This document shows, piece after piece, positions 11,853-16,088 of a stretch of 16,088 nt of DNA. Both the position numbers and the translations under genes were made by a program. This stretch comes from Candidatus Omnitrophota bacterium (GTDB taxonomy: Bacteria > Omnitrophota > Gorgyraeia > Gygaellales > Profunditerraquicolaceae). Within the stretch, counting starts at the first letter, position 1. Every line of letters begins with the position of its first letter. The stretch spans positions 1 through 16,088 of the forward strand of contig JAHISH010000191.1 in assembly GCA_018818365.1 (NCBI GenBank), written 5' to 3'. Under the pieces are notes generated by a model. The model did not search any database. It saw only the letters and a list, made by a program, of their open reading frames with translations, and was not told where the DNA came from.

Positions 11853-14800
11853 TTAGCCGCTGTGATAGGTGCAGGCGATGAGTTTTTCGGTCTCGCCTTC
11901 CTGCCAAACTACCGGCTCCAATGCCTTGGCAACGGAGTAATTGTGCAGAATATCATCATCCTGTTTCTCCGCTATACCCGGCACTCCCGATGCCTGCAGA
12001 TAATCTCCGACGGCAATGTCACCGTTTGTATTGGTTACCCAGATAAACCCGGTACCAAGTGCCAATACCAGGTCATTACCTTCATCATTGGTCCCGCCAA
12101 AAACACCGTATACTGCCTGTGATTTCTTGGTAGCGCAGATACGAGACTTAACCAACTGCTCCTTGCTCATGAACTTCTCCCCTGTTGCCTCTAAGAGCAT
12201 GTTTGGTTTCAGGCCGGTCTTATCGTCTATCTTGGTCCAGTGAGAACCGGTAAAGGTGTTATAGGCGATAACTCCCGCACTAGCAGTACCTGCGATGCTG
12301 CCTTCCGTCCCACTTGTGGAGTCGAATTTCATAAATACATCAGCCGCAGTAATACTTGCCTGCGCGGCCCTGATTTGGATTTTGACTGCATCGGTATTAT
12401 CTGCCGAAGAAACATGCAGCGGAGCGCCGGGATTAGTGTGCCCTGCGCCGACGTTTCCAGCGAAAACAACCTGATTGGATCCTGTCTGGGTAACCGGACC
12501 ACTCGTAGATAAGCCGCTTGCGCTAAAGACTGCGGCATTATCAAAGTAAGCAGTGGCATCAATCTCTAGGTTCCCTGCGACAAAGAGGTCCGCAGTTCCT
12601 GCGCCATGGCCGGGAGTAATAGAGCCAACGTGGATGTCTCCCACTGTAAAAATTCTCCCATTATCAGAATCCAAGAATACACTTGGCGTACCGTTTGACG
12701 CAACATATAATCCCCACAGATTATTAGTAAGGCCTGTGAAGGTAATGCCACCCCCACCGCTGTACCCATAGCCTACACCATACATGTTACCTAAGGTTGT
12801 CGTTCCGGGTACATACGATCCCCCTATAGAATAAATTGCACCCGATGTGGTGGTAGTTTCAACACTAGAATATTGTCCGTTCAAATAACCCGCTCCGGCA
12901 GCACTACGATATAGCGGCCCGGAAGTTGTTAATGAAGTTAATGTGCCAAGAGAAGTGATACTTGGTTGTGCTGCGGTTGTTACTGTTCCGGCAGTGGTAG
13001 CGCTTGTGGCAGTGGTAGCGCTAGAGGCTGTTAAGGTATTAGAAACCATGGCGTCAGTAATACAGTCGGTACAACCCCCATCATCTACTGCATCTTGCAG
13101 TGTAAAACTTAATCTGGCATCTTCTATTGTCCCAGATGAAAAGAAGGCAGTTGCCGAGTCTCCTGAATTTGCAGTTGTAGCGGTGGTGGCAGTGGTTGCG
13201 GAACCAACGATGTTCATCGTCTGTCCGGATAGAAACGTTGCTACCTTAGCCGCGGTTGCGCTACGATAATAGTTATCGCCGAATTTTCCCATAAGATAGG
13301 TCAAGGTGCCGGCAGAAACATCATCGGCACTATTCATATAACTACCCATGAAATACCGAGTAGTTAAATCACCGTTCGCATCCCTTAATGCAAGGGTATT
13401 TGCGGTGGCTGCAGTAGCAGTAGTGTAGGTATCAACGGTATCCGCATCCAATCCGCCACCTGAACCTTCTGAGGTAAAGGTCAACCCGTGCACATTCGTC
13501 GTTGCCTGCGAATGCGTATATGCAGTATCCCAGTTAGAAGTACTATCCGTAACCACTGACAACGCACCAGTACCGGTAGTTACTTTTACTAAACCTGTCG
13601 ATAAGCCGGTACTCAAATAGCCCTGCGCGGTGTCTGCACTTACCGCTGACCCGTCGTCGGAGAATGCTGAACCGTAGACCGTACCCAATACCTGCAGCTT
13701 AGCGCTGGAAGGATTGGTAGTCCCGATGCCGACGTTGGTGCCAGTGTCATAGATAACCGATTTTGTAATAGTATCCGCATCGGAGAATTTACCTACATAG
13801 CCCGTATTGGTACCTGAATAATCAACTAGTGAGGTTCCCCACACCCTTGAATCAACTTCATCCGTAGTCAGCGCATTGGAACCATTGAGAATCACCACCG
13901 AATTGTCAGTTCCTGTCCCAAGGCCCGTGAACGTAATGGTCCCGCTGGAAGATAGTCCTGTTAAGCCTGACGCAACGCCGGGTCCAGTGATATCCCACAC
14001 ATTGGAGTTAATCGCGACCGCATCTCCATTATCACCAAGAGTTACTGCTGCGTTGGCGTTTAGTGCTCCGTTAGCAGTAAGTGTCCCTGAGAGTGTCGCC
14101 GCAGCTGCGGTTACTGTTCCGGTAAGAGTCGGGCTTGCGGAAAGCACAAGGTTTGTCGATCCGGTCGAGCTGCTTACATCGCTTACCGAAGAAACCAAGT
14201 TGGCAAGCGTAATGGTGGATGCAAGATTCTTGCTTGCGTCGGTGGCAACAAGACTTGATGCAGTCAACCCACCGAAATTAATCGTGCCACTGGAAGTGAT
14301 TCCCGTTAACCCTGACGCAACACCAGGTCCGGTTATATCCCACACATTGGAGTTAATCGCGACCGCGTCTCCATTATCACCAAGAGTTACTGCTCCATTA
14401 CCAGTAAGAGTACCGGCAAGTGTCAAACCACCTCCTGCCACAAAATCAGTACCAGTGTCTCCTATATTGGTAATGAGGCTACTATCCATATCCAGCGCGC
14501 CGCCAAAGGTAAGCGTGCTGTTAGTAACGGTGACCCCTCCTATATAGGTATCGCCGTCAACGTAGAGTTTGTAGTTACCGGGGTTGGTGGTGCCGATGCC
14601 GACATTACCACTTGCGGTCACTAATAATCCCGGGGTAGGCGAGGTACCTGCCTGCAGTAATCCGAGAGGCGTAACAGTGCCGATACCTACATTCCCTGCT
14701 GAAGTATCCACATATAACTGATTGGTATTGACTGCAAAGTCGCCTGTCGTACTTAACGCGACATTCAAATTAGTCCCTGCGCTGGGAGTAACGGTCAAGG

Positions 14801-16088
14801 CGCCGCTTGAAGTCACATCCCCGCCGTTGACTGCCAAATCACCGGTCAATGTCGTATCTCCACCTATCCCTGCTGCACCCGAAACATACGCAGTGCCCGT
14901 GACCTCAAGATCGTATCCGGGAGCATTATTATTAATACCTACCCTTGCTTCCGAAGTATCCACATATAATTGATTGGTGTTTACCGCTAAGTCTCCGGTC
15001 GTACTTAAGGCCACATTCAAATTAGTCCCTGCACCGGGAGTAACGGTCAAAGCACTTGTTGAAGTCACATCTCCGCCGTTTACTGCCAAGTCACCGGTCA
15101 ATGTCGTATCACTTGATACATGCGCAGTTCCGGTGACATCAAGATCGTATCCGGGTGCCACATTATTGATACCTACCCGCCCTGCCGAAGTATCCACATA
15201 CAGATCATTGGTATTAACTGCAAAGTCGCCTGTCGTACTTAACGCGACATTCAAATTAGTCCCTGCGCTGGGAGTAACGGTCAAAGCACTTGTTGAAGTC
15301 ACATCCCCGCCGTTTACTGCCAAATCACCGGTCAATGTCGTATCTCCACCTATCCCTGTTGCACCCGAAACATACGCAGTGCCCGTGACCTCAAGATCGT
15401 ATCCGGGAGCATTATTATTAATACCTACCCTTGCTTCCGAAGTATCCACATATAATTGATTGGTATTAACTGCCAGATCCCCGGTTGTACCTAAATTAAT
15501 ATTGAGGTTATTGCCTGCCGGAGGATTAAGGGTCAAGGTAGTTCCCGGAGTAATCGCAAGTGCCCCTGAAGAAAGAATATCTCCGCCGTTTACCGCTAAG
15601 TCCGCGGCCAGAGTAAGCCCGCCGCCATCCACAAAATCAGTGCCCGCATTACCTATATTAGTAATAAGCTTGGTATTCATATCCAGGTCGCCACTGAAAG
15701 AAAGATTCCCTTGGCTGACCGTCACGCCGGAAATATAGGTATCACCGTCAACATAGAGTTTGTAGGCTCCGGGATCAGAAGTTCCAATACCTAACGCCCC
15801 TTCAATGATCAAACCACTGGTAGGCGCAGTACTGCCTGCGGCATACGTGGCGCCAATCGCCGCACCACCAGCCACTGAAAACTTACTCAAAGGAGCTACT
15901 GTCCCAATACCCACGTTAGTCGCCGAAGTATCCACATATAATTGATTGGTGTTTACCGCCAAGTCGCCTGTCGTACTTAAGGCCACATTCAAATTAGTCC
16001 CTGCGCTGGGGGTTACGGTCAATGCACTTGTTGAAGTCACATCTCCGCCGTTTACTGCCAAGTCACCGGTCAATGTCGTATCACTTGA
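11853..16088 (-). CDS. Giant repeat-rich surface or tail-fibre-like protein, 5' end outside the window
   Basis: An open frame continues through the right edge, giving at least 1411 residues; no true start is visible (the first apparent start at 16073 is an internal TTG). The protein is poor in Lys, Arg and Cys and rich in Gly, Ser, Thr, Asn and Asp, as in secreted fibres. Repeats are nested: a 78- or 84-residue block with TTLTGDLAVNGGDVTS, LYVDTS, VGINN-APGYDL-VTGTA; a block with YKLYVDGDTYI and ITNIG; and a block with LGDNGDAVAINSNVWDITGP, each present two or more times. VGIGTTNP motifs recur. A low-complexity Ala/Thr region (about 12930-13240) precedes a non-repetitive C-terminal domain of about 130 residues (11853-12260) resembling the ends of phage tail fibres and large adhesins. 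Function is probably surface structure or adhesion. No phage structural genes lie nearby. Confidence 0.8.
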   Translation of the reverse strand, partial: SSDTTLTGDLAVNGGDVTSTSALTVTPSAGTNLNVALSTTGDLAVNTNQLYVDTSATNVGIGTVAPLSKFSVAGGAAIGATYAAGSTAPTSGLIIEGALGIGTSDPGAYKLYVDGDTYISGVTVSQGNLSFSGDLDMNTKLITNIGNAGTDFVDGGGLTLAADLAVNGGDILSSGALAITPGTTLTLNPPAGNNLNINLGTTGDLAVNTNQLYVDTSEARVGINNNAPGYDLEVTGTAYVSGATGIGGDTTLTGDLAVNGGDVTSTSALTVTPSAGTNLNVALSTTGDFAVNTNDLYVDTSAGRVGINNVAPGYDLDVTGTAHVSSDTTLTGDLAVNGGDVTSTSALTVTPGAGTNLNVALSTTGDLAVNTNQLYVDTSEARVGINNNAPGYDLEVTGTAYVSGAAGIGGDTTLTGDLAVNGGDVTSSGALTVTPSAGTNLNVALSTTGDFAVNTNQLYVDTSAGNVGIGTVTPLGLLQAGTSPTPGLLVTASGNVGIGTTNPGNYKLYVDGDTYIGGVTVTNSTLTFGGALDMDSSLITNIGDTGTDFVAGGGLTLAGTLTGNGAVTLGDNGDAVAINSNVWDITGPGVASGLTGITSSGTINFGGLTASSLVATDASKNLASTITLANLVSSVSDVSSSTGSTNLVLSASPTLTGTVTAAAATLSGTLTANGALNANAAVTLGDNGDAVAINSNVWDITGPGVASGLTGLSSSGTITFTGLGTGTDNSVVILNGSNALTTDEVDSRVWGTSLVDYSGTNTGYVGKFSDADTITKSVIYDTGTNVGIGTTNPSSAKLQVLGTVYGSAFSDDGSAVSADTAQGYLSTGLSTGLVKVTTGTGALSVVTDSTSNWDTAYTHSQATTNVHGLTFTSEGSGGGLDADTVDTYTTATAATANTLALRDANGDLTTRYFMGSYMNSADDVSAGTLTYLMGKFGDNYYRSATAAKVATFLSGQTMNIVGSATTATTATTANSGDSATAFFSSGTIEDARLSFTLQDAVDDGGCTDCITDAMVSNTLTASSATTATSATTAGTVTTAAQPSITSLGTLTSLTTSGPLYRSAAGAGYLNGQYSSVETTTTSGAIYSIGGSYVPGTTTLGNMYGVGYGYSGGGGITFTGLTNNLWGLYVASNGTPSVFLDSDNGRIFTVGDIHVGSITPGHGAGTADLFVAGNLEIDATAYFDNAAVFSASGLSTSGPVTQTGSNQVVFAGNVGAGHTNPGAPLHVSSADNTDAVKIQIRAAQASITAADVFMKFDSTSGTEGSIAGTASAGVIAYNTFTGSHWTKIDDKTGLKPNMLLEATGEKFMSKEQLVKSRICATKKSQAVYGVFGGTNDEGNDLVLALGTGFIWVTNTNGDIAVGDYLQASGVPGIAEKQDDDILHNYSVAKALEPVVWQEGETEKLIACTYHSG
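14701..16088 (-). repeat. In-frame coding repeats of 252 and 234 bp within the giant gene
   Basis: A marker segment GAAGTATCCACATA (plus-strand reading) begins at 14701, 14953, 15187, 15439 and 15925. The spacings are 252, 234, 252 and 486 bp, all multiples of three. The 252- and 234-bp forms differ by 18 bp, corresponding to six residues (VSGATGIGGDTT versus VSSDTT). Long stretches between copies are nearly identical, so the duplications are recent or kept alike by recombination. Confidence 0.85.

Noticed and set aside
13876..14547. Long plus-strand open frame (223 codons) opposite the giant repeat protein, with several similar ones at 14722-15738
   Set aside because: They mirror the repeats of the minus-strand gene, have no ribosome-binding sites and give Pro/Val/Ser-rich translations typical of antisense shadows.
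14701..16088. Regular direct repeats that could suggest a CRISPR array
   Set aside because: Units are 234-252 bp, in frame and coding, with no short repeat/spacer alternation and no cas genes.
11853..16088. Prophage tail-fibre module
   Set aside because: Although the repeats and C-terminus look fibre-like, no capsid, tail, lysis or integrase genes are visible in the window.

Overview
All recognisable genes in this window lie on the minus strand, so transcription runs from high to low coordinates. The mix of genes suggests a Gram-negative-like, deep-branching environmental bacterium known mainly from metagenomes: a giant repeat-rich surface protein, an O-antigen-ligase-like membrane protein paired with a TPR protein, two small toxin-antitoxin-type pairs, and a multi-radical-SAM peptide cluster. 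Candidatus Omnitrophota or a neighbouring lineage fits best from memory, but this is inferred from gene style and was not checked by a search.

Layout from right to left. (1) 16088-11853: the 3' part of a giant, secreted or tail-fibre-like protein built from nested in-frame repeats, followed by a structured 3' segment and a strong intrinsic terminator. (2) 11658-10049: a small accessory island with a DUF4258/DUF2283 pair, a brnT/brnA toxin-antitoxin pair with its own promoter and likely operator, and dispersed REP-like palindromes. One such palindrome ends each of the two pairs as an intrinsic terminator. (3) 10040-7266: a two-gene unit of an O-antigen-ligase-like polytopic membrane protein and a TPR protein with an N-terminal membrane anchor. 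(4) 7254-1: a tightly overlapping operon that looks like a biosynthetic locus for a ribosomally made, post-translationally modified peptide (RiPP). It starts at a near-consensus sigma-70 promoter whose 17-bp spacer contains a run of seven G.

The RiPP operon encodes, in order: a fusion of a radical SAM/SPASM enzyme with an HPr-kinase-like domain; a 58-residue precursor peptide with Cys27, Cys45, Cys50, Cys53 and a C-terminal Ser58; a second radical SAM/SPASM enzyme; a PqqD-like leader-binding protein; a Ser/His signal-peptidase-like protein; a third radical SAM/SPASM enzyme; an ABC exporter without a peptidase domain; and the start of a family-2 glycosyltransferase. Almost every junction overlaps (23, 17, about 71, 8, 4 and 4 bp), which points to one co-translated pathway.

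The inferred pathway is: the PqqD-like protein binds the leader, up to three radical SAM enzymes modify the Cys-containing core, the kinase domain may phosphorylate the peptide (possibly its terminal Ser), the signal-peptidase-like protein removes the leader, and the ABC transporter exports the product. The combination of a kinase fused to a radical SAM enzyme, three radical SAM paralogues for one precursor, and an S26-type protease in place of a C39 peptidase is the most interesting content of the window.
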